This document shows positions 48,693 to 60,368 of a stretch of DNA of 64,000 nt, in pieces (the stretch's first letter is position 1; every line of letters begins with the position of its first letter). The stretch is from Artemisia argyi (taxonomy: Eukaryota; Streptophyta; Magnoliopsida; Asterales; Asteraceae): assembly GCA_030686995.1 (NCBI GenBank), contig CM060703.1, positions 3,752,501 to 3,816,500 on the forward strand, in the 5' to 3' direction. The notes under the pieces were generated by a model. That model saw nothing but the letters and a program-made list of their open reading frames with translations. It made no database searches and was not told the origin of the DNA. The position numbers and the translations under genes are program-made.

Positions 48693-48896
48693 TTCTTTCA
48701 CCGATATATTTGATATCGACCACTTTATTCAGGTCTTGCAAGATGAAATCTCCATAGTGAAAGAGCTGCCGAGCATGTACTCTTGGAGCACAAGGGATTA
48801 CTATGGTACTAGCATACGACCTACTAGAATCAAAATGGCGCCTGTTCATGCTTCTGCTAATTGGCATCTGGAAAATGTGTTGCCAATGCTAAATAG
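48693..48896 (+). pseudogene. O-FucT copy E: exon 5, intact but isolated
   Basis: 204 bases, same length and phase as exon 5 of copy B, with TATGCAG acceptor and AG|GTTCG donor preserved. It reads SSFTDIFDIDHFIQVLQDEI, then KELPSMYSWSTRDYYGTSIR and SANWHLENVLPMLN without stop. Upstream exons are replaced by element X; intron 5 downstream is interrupted by LINE and LARD sequence and resumes at about 53590. Confidence 0.9.
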
Positions 48897-48929
48897 GTTC
48901 GTTGTAAACTTTTCTTTCTTTGACATTTT

Positions 48930-49248
48930 GGGTAAAGGGGAGTAATCCTGCACCCTGGTAAATATATTAAAACCAAAAACGTTTAAGAACAAAGGATATG
49001 GGTGAAATCCCATATCTCAGGCCGTTACATAGGCGATAAAGCTTACATAACAAGGTAGACAGCTAAAAAAGCTTGGACAAAAATCAAACAACTAGTGCTC
49101 ATGACATGCCATAAACACATAGCCATAAGAAAGAAAGAAAAAACAAACTAACCCACAGCTACCGTGAAAGATGGACTTTCATTAGTAATTGGATGAGCTG
49201 ATCCTTCACTCACATGTGCAACATGGTCTTCAATATCATCTTCCTCGT
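48930..49248 (-). mobile_element. LINE 3' region
   Basis: On the minus strand, sequence after the ORF1 end runs through a TAG (following FTVAVG) into a T-rich untranslated region and stops near TTTTGGTTTTAATATATTTACC. No ORF2 (endonuclease/reverse transcriptase) lies between, so the element is internally deleted. A clean poly(A) end and target repeat are not visible. Confidence 0.5.
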
Positions 49249-49545
49249 TCACCAATGCAACATATGGATTAGATGTAGTAAAATACCTTCCTTAGAAGTT
49301 GAGCCAGTAGTCTTCAACATAGACATTGATTTAGATGCATTACCCATAGTATTGGCTTCCTTAATAGGTACCCTAGCTGTCCCCTTCGGCTGATAACTGA
49401 CAGTCTGTGGACCCGAGGGACCTACAAACTGATTGGCATTAGTAGACTTGGCTTTACTCTTCTTCTTCTTCCTAACCACCTTATGGAAACCATCATTATT
49501 CGACACCACAGTGGGAGTAACAACATGTGATGTAGACACAACAGG
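49249..49545 (-). pseudogene. LINE ORF1, C-terminal part
   Basis: Minus-strand frame continuing the ORF1 piece at 52703 across the inserted LARD LTR. It starts STPVVSTSHVVTPTVV, then a basic NNDGFHKVVRKKKKSKAKS segment and a Ser/Thr/Lys-rich tail. This is the usual linker after the zinc knuckle of plant LINE ORF1 (DUF4283 proteins). A frameshift near 49295 moves the rest (NPYVALVNEEDDIEDHV) to another frame. Confidence 0.6.
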
Positions 49546-49550
49546 AGTAC

Positions 49551-52500
49551 TGTAACACCCCCAATTCATGGATGCAGCGGAATTCGAACTGGGTGTTACT
49601 GGACGGCACAATAGTCACAATAATAGAAAACGAACTCCAATTGAGTCGTTTTAAAAGATTTATTATTCAAATTATATAAATATCAGAGATTACAAAATGA
49701 GGTCCCAGATGGTTCCATGTTTACAAATTACATTAAATGAGTTTTGAATGATAATAAAATTTATAGCCCTCTTGAGTATCCGTGCCCTTCCGTACCATCC
49801 TTGATCGTCATGAACCTGAAATACATGCTTGAGAGGTCAACACAAAGGTTGAGTGGAATTCGTAGAGTTTAGTTAAATCGTTTGAACACAATAATCGTAA
49901 TGTGAGCTATAGACTCACACTCATAGTTAGAAAACAAAATCGTTATTTATTTCACTAAGCTCATGCAACCAAAACATTAACATCGAACCAACAAAATTGG
50001 CATTATAGAAGCCCTATCAAGGTACTTTTGCCGTTATACCGCTAAATCTCAAATATAGTGCATTTGTGTGAACTCATCGTTGTTCAACACAAATGGGATT
50101 CGTCAATCCCAATAGATCTATTCACAATATTCGCGCTCACTAAAGGTAGTGACTAATGGTTCATGATATAGGGACTTCGAACATGGCAATCGTTACTTAG
50201 TGACAATAAAACATAGTCGGATAGCATACAGTAGAAAGCATTGTGTTCGAGTAGAAAAATAATAGCATGTATTCCCCCCATGGGTTTGTAAAATAGTTAA
50301 ACAATAGAAAGTGGGGCTACAAACTCACCTTAAGTTATGTAGTGAGTAGTGAATGTGATGGTCGAATCGCGAAGGTTTCTACGAGCAACCTATAATAGAA
50401 TGTTGCGACTTAGGTTCGGAGTAAAGAATATAACGGAGTGCCTATATATATATATCTTGCATTTAGTCCATGATGTGGTATGATGTATATTGTAAGTCTT
50501 AGAAAGAAAAGATTCATGAAACATGTATGTTTATATATCGTTTACTACCGTTCGGGCCGACATAATTCAGAAGTCACGTTAGTAAGCGTTCGAGGAGCCA
50601 GGACACTTTAATTCGTAAATCCACAACTCAACTCGACGGCTTACATAATGAACTCCTCACATGAGGCTCCCTACTATTGTAGTAGTTGATGAAATATATA
50701 GATATAAGTTTTGATCCGAAAAGTTACATGTCCGATATTTGAATAAACTTAGGAAAGTTTATTAGTACATGAAGATTGTTATTAGGGGTAGTTTCACAAG
50801 TCTTGAATGACCATTTTCTCTTGGTAATATCTCATGGTTTCCTTTTAAGTGAAGTAGATCCAAATTGCTTGTTCATGTTATCGCCTAATTCATTGTTTCA
50901 TGTTTATGCCTATGTAAGTTGTTATGGTCATTTCGTCATGGCCTAGCCATGACCTTTGGTCCTTGTTCCAAGGTCATGAGACACAACCTTGGCTCTAGCC
51001 ATGTTTGTGGTCTTGATTATAGGTTATAAGACCTCTTGTTCCTTTCAAAGTATAACCATAATCTAGTGACTTTTGCCTAAAAATGGGCTGTTTAGAATTT
51101 GAAGAATTTTATCACTCGGAAAGCGTTTTTAGGTCTCGAGCTTCTTTATTCCTGAACGAAAACGGCGTTCCGGACAACTTTTGTGTTTTAACTTTTTGAT
51201 GAATCGGACCAGAAGGGTGACTTTCAAAACCCAAATTTGATCAGAATGGTATTTGGCAGTTTGCCGCAAAGTTTTGGTAACTTCAAATGGGCGTAACTTT
51301 TGACTCGTATACTCGTTTTGGGTGGTTCAAGTTTCTACGGTTTCCTTGTTAAGTCCTCTACTGTAATATGTAATGATCAAATATCATATTTTTACCATTT
51401 TGATCAGGTCTTATCAAGAAAGTCACTAGTTTGCTTGTTATAGTAACTTATCTTAACAATTCATTATAACAACATCTTTTACTCATTTTTATACATCATG
51501 GACATTCATACAAGACATAATATAGCAAGAATAACATGTACATGATATGAACATGATAAATTAACAAGAAGCATGTTAGGGTTTGGCTTACAACTTTTGG
51601 CTTTCAACAAAGAAAGGAAAGTAACTAGTAAGGATAGGACTTTGATAGACTTGCTTCAACCCTTTTTCACTTTCATGCAATCTTTCTACCCTTGTAATCT
51701 TGAAAGATGGATGATGAAGGTTGAGGTGAATTGAGTGGATTTAAACTCAAGAGAAATCACCAAGTATATGAGGTTATGGAAGTGTTTTGGTAACTTATGA
51801 TCAAACTAGGGTTTCTACTTGAAGAAGCACTTGAACCTTGCAAGAAATAGGAAGAAAATAAGCTAAGTGTGGAATGGTTTTGGGGTTGGGGATGCACGGC
51901 ACAAAGAAGGGGAGGGGGGCTTATATAGTGAGTTGAGGAGGTTACATGTATTGACTTGTCAAAGCTTGTAAAGGAAGCTTATACACATGTAAACATCTCA
52001 TGACTAAATGCATGAGATCAAGCCACATACGGGGTGACTCCCCCCCCCCTATGGCGGTTCATAAGCTTGGGGAGGAAGCTTTGGCTTTTGCTTGGTATTA
52101 TCCTAAGTATTAGGATGAAACTTGACTCCGGGAAATGCCAATCGTAAATGATTAAGCCTCAAAACGTAAAACCGGGTGTCGTAAAATTATGGAATTTTAA
52201 AGTATTGTGAAACATGTCCATATAGTCCATAATAAAATATAAAATGAGTGGTAGGATCTATCGGGTGCCAAAACCCTGCTAAAAACTGGAAACACGGGTC
52301 TAAAATGCGTAATTCGTAAAATGTACGAATATTGCGTAAAATTGAGAAAAGTAAAATGTTACTTTTCTAATGTGATAAAAATGATTTAAAATGACTTATA
52401 ATGTTTAGACTGGGCTCAGTCTAGTGTCGGTTGGTATTAAATGTCTTTTAGACATCAAACCGTAAGCCTAAAAATCACGAAATGACTTATAACATCAAGG

Positions 52501-52697
52501 GATGATTTTTGGTCAATGGAGGAGGGAAAAAATATGTTGACTTTTTCTAATAAGTTGAAAACTCAAATCGTGTTAGAAACGCGTTTTGTGGTCTAACGGT
52601 TAATCGCCCATACGGTTAAGCGTGCTCATGCGAGAGTAGTACAGGCTTGGGTGACCTGCTGGGAAAAGTAATTAACCTGAAAATGCGAATTGTTACA
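49551..52697 (-). repeat. Solo LARD LTR (L4), reversed, inside LINE ORF1
   Basis: Reversed ends TGTAACACCCCC and AATTGTTACA. Target repeat AGTAC at 49546-49550 and 52698-52702. It is shorter than L1-L3 (3147 bases) because about 340 bases near its 5' end are missing. It has the 5S-like cassette (52614-52669) and groups with L1. The conserved module (TTCAGG acceptor-like, AGGTGAGT donor-like) can be followed in reverse. Confidence 0.92.
52614..52669 (+). ncRNA. 5S rRNA-like cassette in LARD LTR L4
   Basis: Plus-strand sequence GGTTAAGCGTGCT, GCGAGAGTAGTAC, TTGGGTGACCT and GGGAAAAGT aligns with the 3' half of plant 5S rRNA. It is slightly closer than L1 in GCGAGAGTAGTAC and poorer at the end (GGGAAAAGT). 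As in L1 it is antisense to its LTR. A TGGTCTAACGGTT word about 25 bases upstream fits the tRNA A-box consensus TRGYNNARNGG. Confidence 0.7.
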
Positions 52698-52702
52698 AGT
52701 AC

Positions 52703-53590
52703 TCACCACCTTTTTTGGACAGTGATCATGAGCATGACAAAGATTTTGCATATGTCACATCTGGGAGGCCTCCATTCATATTCAACACAGATAGTCTCTT
52801 TGGTAAAATCCTCCCCAACAAGAGAAGGAAATCCAATGGTAACCACCTCCACAAGATCAACACCAGAATTGACCTCAATAAGACATCTAGCAAAACTACT
52901 TCTACCCCACGAATCCTTGCACATAGAGGTTGTGTAAGAGTCAAATAAAACAGGTTTACCAATAAAAGAAGCAATCAAATTGATACCCTCCTCTTCAAAG
53001 ACTTGAAGAGGAACATCATGCAATTTAACCCAAACTGGAATGCTGGTCAATTCTTCCTTACGCAATCTAGTGTCCACAGACCATTTCTTAAGAATGATTG
53101 GAGAATTACGTATCATCCAAGGACCTCCTTCCAACACAGCTTCTAACCCAACCAAAGTATCAAACTTGAAAAAGAAGAAGCCTTCGGAATTCATCATAAT
53201 CTTTTTCAGCCCATGTTTTGCCCAGTTAGTCTTAGCAAAGTATTCAACAACTGGATACGCCATCCTTTTACCCATAAAATAGCCATATAAAGTATGTTCA
53301 AGTCGAGAACTAACCTTTTCAACCACTTTGCGAGGAATAGATATGTTTACACCTTCACATACAGGAGCAGCAGATGGAGAGCTATTAGATTTATCATTCA
53401 CACCATCCATAAAAGACTCCCATAAACCATCAATAGCATTCGTAGTCTTGACACAAACATCACGATCCAATTCAGCCCACTTTGGATATTGACCATTATC
53501 CAAGTCTTTAGTGACGTCATCAATATCCTTAGGAGTTTTAAGTGAGACACCAAATAGATCTTCAATGAAGTCATGGTTACTCTTAGCACA
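52703..53590 (-). pseudogene. LINE ORF1, DUF4283 and zinc-knuckle part
   Basis: The minus-strand frame is open from the edge at about 53590 to 52703. Seen: N-terminal acidic segment (HDFIEDLFGVSLKTPKDIDD); DUF4283 domain at about 53400-52900 with GYFMGKRMAYPVVEYF, FFFKFDTLVGLEAVLEGGPW, IPVWVKLHDVPLQVF and IASFIGKPVLFD; and the start of a CCHC knuckle (CEYEWRPPRCDICKIF). A one-base loss near 52745 shifts the expected GHAHDHCP out of frame. The LARD LTR then splits the gene. DUF4283 proteins are nucleic-acid-binding ORF1 products of plant non-LTR elements. Confidence 0.8.
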
Positions 53591-53960
53591 AACAGGTCAA
53601 AGTTATTGGTTTTATCAGTTTTCTGCTGTCACTATCTGATCTCTCGCCTGATATTATGGTTTTACTGTTTTAGCATGTTTGCTTTGCTGATACGTTCACC
53701 TTTTAACAAAAGTATACGTGCGCCACTTAATTTATGGGAAGGTCTAAGTAGTAGCCAAATGTTTTTGATATCCATCACAAATAAGCTTCCAAAAAATGAT
53801 ATTTCACATAATATGCTCATAGAGTGCTTCTCGTTGATATTTGACTGTATAAAATAGTAACAGAGGTCACTGCATTATGTATAACTAACCAATTTGACAC
53901 ATTATGTTACAGTATTGTTTATATTATTGAGACAAACATAACTATTATATCGACGGTAAG
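53591..53960 (+). other. O-FucT copy E intron 5, continued
   Basis: Aligns with 57360-57720 (copy D intron 5): AACAGGTCAAAGTTATTGG, CTATCTGATCTCTCGCCTGA, TAGTAACAGAGGTCA and onward. It stops shortly before where exon 6 would be; no exon 6 follows. Confidence 0.75.
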
Positions 53961-54399
53961 AAGTTGAAAAAGACGATGATCTCATTTTTTGGTTAGTTTT
54001 AGGTTTAGGGTTAGGGTTTGAAAGTGACACAAGTTGGTGGGGATGTGTTTATTATAAGGGGGGGGGGGGGTAACAGTCATATTTTTGGGGGGAAAAACGA
54101 ATTTACAATTACACGTGGAACGGGCAAGCTAAGTTGGACTGGGCAGCCAACAAGTGCACAAAATAGTCGGAATTAGAAACTTTCTTACTTTTTCAGAAAA
54201 AAATACATCACTACACAGTATTACAAAATGTGTCAAGTTCAGTGCATTTTGTTGGTATTTTCCCTAATCTCAAACTTTCCTTTTATAAGCACTTTAAACC
54301 TTGCCACAAGGGCACCCATTAGACAAACCCAACTAATTATTATTTAAAATATATATTTGAAATGTTTATTTTTATAAATAGATAAATTATTATAATCTA
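53961..54399. other. No gene seen; unique sequence with short simple repeats
   Basis: Contains TTTAGGGTTAGGGTTT (under three telomere-like units) at about 54003 and a G run at about 54058-54070. No open frame or repeat partner is recognised. Confidence 0.5.
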
Positions 54400-55655
54400 T
54401 CTATACTACATATAATGTAAAAAAGTCAAACTTGAAAAGTGAAATTCTTGAAATTCTTGAAATTGGTCAATCTTGAAAATCTTGAAATTCTTGAAATTGG
54501 TCAATCTTGAAAAATTGGTCAATTTTCAAAAGTGGAAATCTTGAAAAATCTTATTAAAGGAAATTATGAAATATAATTAATACTCTTATTAAAACACCTC
54601 ATTACTTAAAAGTACAATGATTTATTCACATTGCACAACCAATTAATACAAATCACAGACCGGGTTGACCTGGGACGCTTCAAACCAGACGGGTTGAACC
54701 GGTTTAATTTGACCCGTTTTTAACCTAACCTAGCAAGTTGACCCGGTTTAAATCGACAAATTTTTCGACCGGAATGGTTCACCCGGTTGAACCACCCGGG
54801 TCGAACCGGGTTTCAAGACATTATGTTTAATTCCTAAATATTCAAACTTTTATTATTTTTCATTTATAACCTATAAACTTTTTTTGATGAATAAACTATT
54901 TGTCGAATAAACTATTTGTCGCTATAAAGAATCAAAGGTGAAATCTTGAAAAGTGAAATCTTAAAAATCAAAGGTGAGAGAAATGCATAGTATAATTAAT
55001 ACTTTTATTAAAACACCCCATAACTTTAAAGTACAATAATTTATTCACATTGTACAACCAATTAAAAGCATATATATCAAATTAAAAACAACCAATTAAA
55101 ACACCCCTTACTAAAAAGTACAATAAAATTTTCAAAATGTACAATTTAAACAAGCTACAACATAATCTAAATATAAAATAATTAACACACTAGCTAATGT
55201 TATTTTACACATTATACAAATTAATAAAACACACAAAGCTTCATACAAGCTAACAAGTTGATGGTACATATAGTTTTGAAAACTGGACCGGACAACAGGT
55301 TCAACCGGGAACCGGTGTCGCCACCGGTTCGTCTAACTAATAAAAGTCATACGAAAACATATATTTCAAAATGAAACTATTAATACACATCGAAAACCGG
55401 GTTGACCTGGACGCTTCAAACCTGGCGGGTTGACCCGGTTTAATTTGACCCGTTTTCGACCCAACCCGTCGGGTTCACTCGATTTAAATCGACCCATTTT
55501 CATCCAGAACAGGTCGAACCGGGTTTCAAAACATTATGTTTAATCTCTAAATCTTCAAACTTTTATTATTTTTCGTTTATAACCCATAAACTTTTTTTAT
55601 CACTAAACAATCTGTCGCTATAAAATCCCGTTGCTATGCACGGGTACTCGTCTAG
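54400..55655 (+). mobile_element. Non-autonomous Helitron
   Basis: Begins TCTATACTACATATAATG after an A (54399) and ends CTCGTCTAG before a T (55656), the expected insertion between A and T. The 3' hairpin CCCGTTGCTATGCACGGG lies at 55627-55644, seven bases before the terminal CTAG. The length is 1256 bases with no Rep/helicase frame. The inside holds a GAAATTCTTGAAATTGGTCAA-like local array (54430-54545) and two related half-units (about 54560-54900 and 54990-55640), both containing CCGGGTTGACC-rich segments and CAAACTTTTATTATTTTTC. Confidence 0.85.
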
Positions 55656-56736
55656 TTTTATAAATAGTTTTAAAACAAAACGCTCCAAATGGTTGTGGAC
55701 CCACATATTTTCTACGTTAACTTTAATCCCTAATTTTCAGAACGCTCCAAACAGACGCGCCCTTATAAATGAAAATAAATATTGATAGAAAAAATTGGAT
55801 TTTGACTTTTTAACCCGCAAGGCCCAAACATCCTCCTCCCCTGCCCTGAAATAAACTATCAGTTGAGTTGAGTCAAGGTTTGAAGATTTGATTGATCCCT
55901 CCTAAAACAAACAAACAAACAGTTGATGAAAAGAAATATCCTCCCCCTGCCCTGAAAGTCTGAAGGGAGTTGAGTCAGTTTGAAGATTTCATCAATCAGT
56001 CTTCAAATGAAGGCTAATTATTTACAAAATCAATCGCAGAGAATAGCATAGCATTAATGGCATTTCTTTTAATTAGCCTTCATTTGAGGACCCAATTTAT
56101 TCTCCGTAAGAAAGCATTTCTTTTATTTAGGTCAATTCAATTTATTACTTTAGTTTTTTATTTGAAGTTGTTATAATAAATAGTAGTTCATACATTTCAG
56201 TTAGTTACCGCCTTTTGTTTATATAAGTTTGCAATTCAATTATTAGGTTGGTTACTTTTCACATATAATTGAGTTAGAAATTAGTAAGTCAAAGTGTTCT
56301 GTTATTATACTAGTATCACTCACATCTGAAAAGACCATGGTTCAAACCCAACATCTTGGGATAGCCAGGGAATACCAGTTAAGCCGCGTACATCATCATA
56401 ACCACTAAGGCTCGACTTTCCCTAACAGAGATCCTTCACATTTAGGGGGTTTTGTTTCGCCTTATATAACTATATTATAAGCCAAAAAGTTTCAAAGTAA
56501 AGTGACCTTATGAAACATCAACCAAGAGATTGTGTTGCGTCATTGTGTGTGTGTGTGTTCAACTCTTAGTTGATTGAGACATATGCTTCGTGCCAATTAG
56601 TTGCTTGCTGTGGCACCTTATAAGTTAACTTTATCAACAATTACGTCAACATGTTTTAGTATCTTCCCTTGCTGCCATAATAATGCGACTTGTACTAATT
56701 TTCCAACTCCTTGGAAGGAAGGCCTTTATGTAATTC
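55656..56736. other. O-FucT-linked flank, no gene recognised
   Basis: Non-coding. A C/T-rich direct repeat TATCCTCC..CCTGCCCTGAAA occurs at about 55827 and 55938. The part from about 56260 matches the flank at 57890-58266 (GTCAAAGTGTTC, ATGCTTCGTG, GTTTTAGTATCTTCCCTTGC), with a TG microsatellite at about 56545. It may include the original upstream region of an O-FucT copy. Confidence 0.45.
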
Positions 56737-57345
56737 TGATATACTCTCTTCTAGGATTCACTTAAGAATCGTTACAAGGCAACAACAAGCTTGGATACTG
56801 AATAAGAAAGAAATGAGATCGAAAGTACTTGATGTTATTAATGGAGGAGAAAGTTGGTAAATGGTTACAATGGTTTGTTACACTAATGGGAGGAATCATT
56901 ACACTCCACTTTGATCACAAGTAGGTAGAACCACTGGTTGTTGACTAGCTGGCCTGCCTTTCACCCCTGCGTTCCTTGAGTTGAGAGACATGAAAGACAT
57001 TATGAATTGGGGACTGCTCAGGCAAAGACAACCTATAAGCCACTGCACCTATCTTCTCAATCACCTCAAATGGCCCATAATACTTTGGAGAGAACTTGTT
57101 CTGCTTGCCTTGTCTGATGGTCACTTGCCTGTGTGGTTGAAGTTTGAGTAAGACCCAATCACCCACCTTGAAGATTCTTTAAGATGGAACTTAAGCACCT
57201 TAACAGCTTCTTCTCTAGCTCTCAGTGACCTATCAACAGCTTTCACCCTTTTCTCCCCACCCAGATAAGGAACGTGGATGGGTGGTGGTTGTCCATAAAG
57301 TACTTCAGAGGGACTGGTGTTAATAGAGGACTGGTAGTTGGTGTA
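56737..57345 (-). mobile_element. Ty3/gypsy fragment: partial LTR and integrase C-terminal part
   Basis: Left edge TGATATAC is the gypsy LTR end also seen at 58267. About 200 bases covering most of the LTR are missing compared with that copy. The minus strand encodes the integrase tail: PSEVLYGQPPP, then after a frameshift near 57165 GDWVLLKLQPHRQVTIRQGK and YYGPFEVIEKIGAVAYRLSL, up to FHVSQLKE, the usual segment before a chromodomain. It is truncated at 57345, where O-FucT intron 5 begins. Confidence 0.82.
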
Positions 57346-57874
57346 ATTCAATTCTAGCATAAACAGGTCAAAGTTATTGGTTTTCTCAGTTTCTGCTGTA
57401 ACCTGATGATTTAATGTGTCGCTATCTGATCTCTCGCCTGATAATATGATTTTAGTATACCTTTTAACAAAAATATACATGCACCACTTAAGATTTATCC
57501 GTTTGTCCTGAGGAAGCTGCAACATTTGTATGGACATGTAATTTATGGGAAGCGTCTAAGTAGTAGCCAAATGAATGATATATTTCACAAAATATGCTCG
57601 TACAGCGCTTCTTGTTAATATATTGACTGTATAAAATAGTAACAGAGGTCATTGCATTATGTATAACTAATCAAATTTGACGCATTATAGTACAGTCTTG
57701 TTTATATTATCGAGACAAACAGAACTGTTATATCTAACAATTACAGTTCTAATTTTTCAGTCATGGAATTGCTGCTATTGCCCCATTCTCGCACCGTTTA
57801 GGTTTTGATAACCTACCAAAGGAGATTCAGCTTCTTCGATGTAAGGTTAACTTTCAAGCATTAGTTTTTGTTCC
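57346..57874 (+). pseudogene. O-FucT copy D: intron 5 end and 5' part of exon 6
   Basis: Intron 5 sequence runs to a TTTTTCAG acceptor at 57760. Exon 6 follows from 57761 (HGIAAIAPFSHRLGFDNLPK, then EIQLLRCKVNFQALVFVP) and stops at 57874, where unrelated flank starts. The coding part is identical in reading to copy B. Only about 45% of the exon remains. Confidence 0.85.
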
Positions 57875-58266
57875 AAAGCTTATTAGTGTTTTTGTAATAA
57901 CCGTTTTTAGGCTTCAATTAATTGACTTACAAATTACTATGTCAAAGTGTTCCGTTTTTATACTAGTAGTATCACTCACATTTTAAGAGACCAGCATACA
58001 TCATCATAGCCAATAAGGCTCAGTTTTTTTTTTTTTTTTTTTTTTTTAGCAATACGGCCCCCATCAACCAAGAGCTTGTGTTGTGTGTGTGTGTCTCCAA
58101 CTCTTTGTTGACACATATGCTTCGTGTCAATTAGTTGATTACTGTGGCATCTTTTAAGTTAACTTTATAAACAATTACATCAACTTGTTTTAGTATCTTC
58201 CCTTGCTGCCATAATAATGCGACTTTTACTAATTTTCCAACTCCTTGGAAGGCCTTTATGTAATTC
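57875..58266. other. Duplicated flank between O-FucT copies
   Basis: Matches about 56260-56736, with a T run at 58027-58048 and a TG microsatellite at about 58082. It ends at TAATTC, where the gypsy LTR was inserted. Confidence 0.6.
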
Positions 58267-58573
58267 TGATATACTCACTTGGATTCACTTGAGAATCGTT
58301 ACAAGGCAACAAGAAGCTTGGATACTCAATAAGAAAGAAATGAGATCGAAAGTACTTGATTTTATTAATGGAGGAAAAAGTAGGTAAACAGTTACAATGG
58401 TTTGTTACAGCAGAGTGAAGAGAGAATTAGAGAGCAAGTTATGAAAATCTGACTAAATGAAGTGAAAGAGTACAACTACTGTACTATTTAGAAGAGGAAA
58501 GGGCGCCAAAATCTGTTAGAGGTATGTGTGGAGAGCTCACGTGCACCTCACACACATATCTTTGCTCATATCA
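58267..58573 (-). repeat. Ty3/gypsy 3' LTR, 307 bp
   Basis: Plus-strand ends TGATATACTC and GCTCATATCA, an inverted pair. On the minus strand the LTR starts TGATATGAGC immediately after a polypurine tract TTAAGGGGAAGGGAT (58574-58588), fixing the orientation. The matching 5' LTR is absent. Confidence 0.82.
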
Positions 58574-59503
58574 ATCCCTTCCCCTTAAATTGTTCTTGAC
58601 CTCAAGAACTGAGATCAAATGTAGGAATCATTAACACTCCACTTTGATCACAAGTAGGTAGAACCACTGGTTGTTGACTAGCTGGCTGGCCTTTCACCCC
58701 TGCATTCCTTGAGTTGAGAGACATGAAAGACATTATGAATTTGGGACTGCTCAGGCAAAGACAACCTATAAGCCACTGCACCTATATTCTCAATCACCTC
58801 AAATGGCCCATAATACTTTGGAGAGAACTTGTTCTGCTTGCCTTGTCTGATGGTCACTTACCTGTGTGGTTGAAGTTTGAGTAAGACCCAATCACCCACC
58901 TTGAAGATTCTTTAAGATGGAACTTAAGCACCTTAACAGCTTCTTCTCTAGCTCTCACCCTGTTCTCCCCACCCAGGTAAGGAACATGGATGGGTGGTGG
59001 TTGTCCAATGTCCATAAAGTACTTCAGAAGGAGTAGTGTTAATAGAGGGCTGGTAGTTGGTGTTATACCACAGTTTTGCCGAAGCCAACCATTTTGACCA
59101 CTCAGTGGGATGCTCACCAGCCATACACCTCAAATAACCTTCCAAACACCTGTTCACAACCTCTGTCTGGGTGATAAGAGGTGGACATCAAGAGCTTAAC
59201 TTGCAGTAGTTTGAACAACCCCTTCCAAAACCTACTCATAAAGATTGTACACTGTATCCAAGAAGGACTGAGCTACTTGTGCATCAGTAAATGGATGGGA
59301 GAGAGGAATAAAGTGAGCATACTTGCTCAATCTGTCTACTACCACCAAAATTGTATCTTTACCTTGTGACTTTGGGAGAGCCTCAATAAAGTCCATTGAG
59401 ACACTCTTCCATACTCCTTCTGGAATGGGTAGTGGCTGCAAAAGACCAAGATAACTTGCTAAGTCTCGTTTATTCTTCTGGCATACCAAACACTCCCTAA
59501 GCA
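58574..59503 (-). pseudogene. Ty3/gypsy pol fragment: integrase core and C-terminal part
   Basis: Minus strand, 59503 to 58574. Seen in order: zinc-finger end CLVCQKNKRDLASYLGLLQP; integrase core with MDFIEALPKSQGKDTILVVV and DRLSKYAHF; a deletion removing the stretch around the second catalytic Asp; YHPD...CEQ-type remains; [18 protein letters not shown] and TTPSEVLYG; then the C-terminal GDWVLLKLQ and FHVSQLKE region. Several frameshifts and stops break it. Everything upstream of the integrase zinc finger is missing. The left junction with O-FucT intron is shared with 1249. Confidence 0.85.
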
Positions 59504-59721
59504 TCTGCTTCGTTTCAATTAGTTGCTTACTGTGGCACCTTTTAAGTTAACTCTATAAACAATTACATGAACGTGTTTTAGTATCTTCCCTTGCTGGGAC
59601 AATGCGAGTTGTACTAATTTTCCAACTCCTTGGAAGGCCTTTATGTAATTCCTATGTAAAGTTATGTTGATATTTGCGTGTGGATTCTTTTTGTTTTACG
59701 AATGATTTTATTGTATTATAG
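59504..59721 (+). other. O-FucT copy C intron before the first visible exon
   Basis: Homologous to 1250-1473, ending in the TTATAG acceptor. No upstream exon is visible. Confidence 0.7.
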
Positions 59722-60181
59722 GAATGGAATGCTCCAAGTGCTAAGCACGTTCTTTTATTAGACGGCGCTTTGCTTCAACTAATTGTGAGTAGGTGCTAAC
59801 CTTAACACATATGTATAACGTTCATCTAAAACTCGTCTCAACAGTTATCGTTTATGCAATCTAATACTCCATACATTTTTTATAAGCTGAGAAACAAAAT
59901 GTGGATATTTGGTCTCCGTTGCCTGACCAAGGATGGAAACCTTGTACAGACTCGGCTACAATTCCATGTGAGTTCCTTAACCTGCGTTTTTTACATTTTG
60001 TACTATGTCGTGAGTTATGTACCCGTTTCTGTTACATCTCTCATCGTAATGTAATCGAATCCCGTGTTATTTTTAAGCCATTCCAGAGAAATCTAGGGGA
60101 TATATTCAGGTGTTTTTGGATGGAGGATTGAACGAGCAGAGAATGGGGGTACACTCTATTTTGTCTCTTAAACAAGCATAA

Positions 60182-60368
60182 GGGGGTGTTTGGCGTTATT
60201 CAACTTTTGAAAAGCTAATAAGCTCAAATTTCAAGTCTTATGAGCTTATCAACTTGAGCTTATATCTTGTTAAGTTCATAAGCTCATAGGCCTAAAAGAT
60301 TGAGCTTATTAGCTTTTCAAAAGTTGAATAAGCGCATACGCCAAAAATATAAGCTAAAACAAACACCC
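60182..60368. mobile_element. hAT-like foldback MITE in O-FucT intron 3 (copy C)
   Basis: Same element and same position as 1939-2128 in copy B. Arms pair well (CTAATAAGCTC and its complement). It predates the duplication that made copies B and C. Confidence 0.65.

Noticed and set aside
54001..54020. Telomere-like TTTAGGG repeats
   Set aside because: Fewer than three units; such short matches are expected by chance and there is no array.
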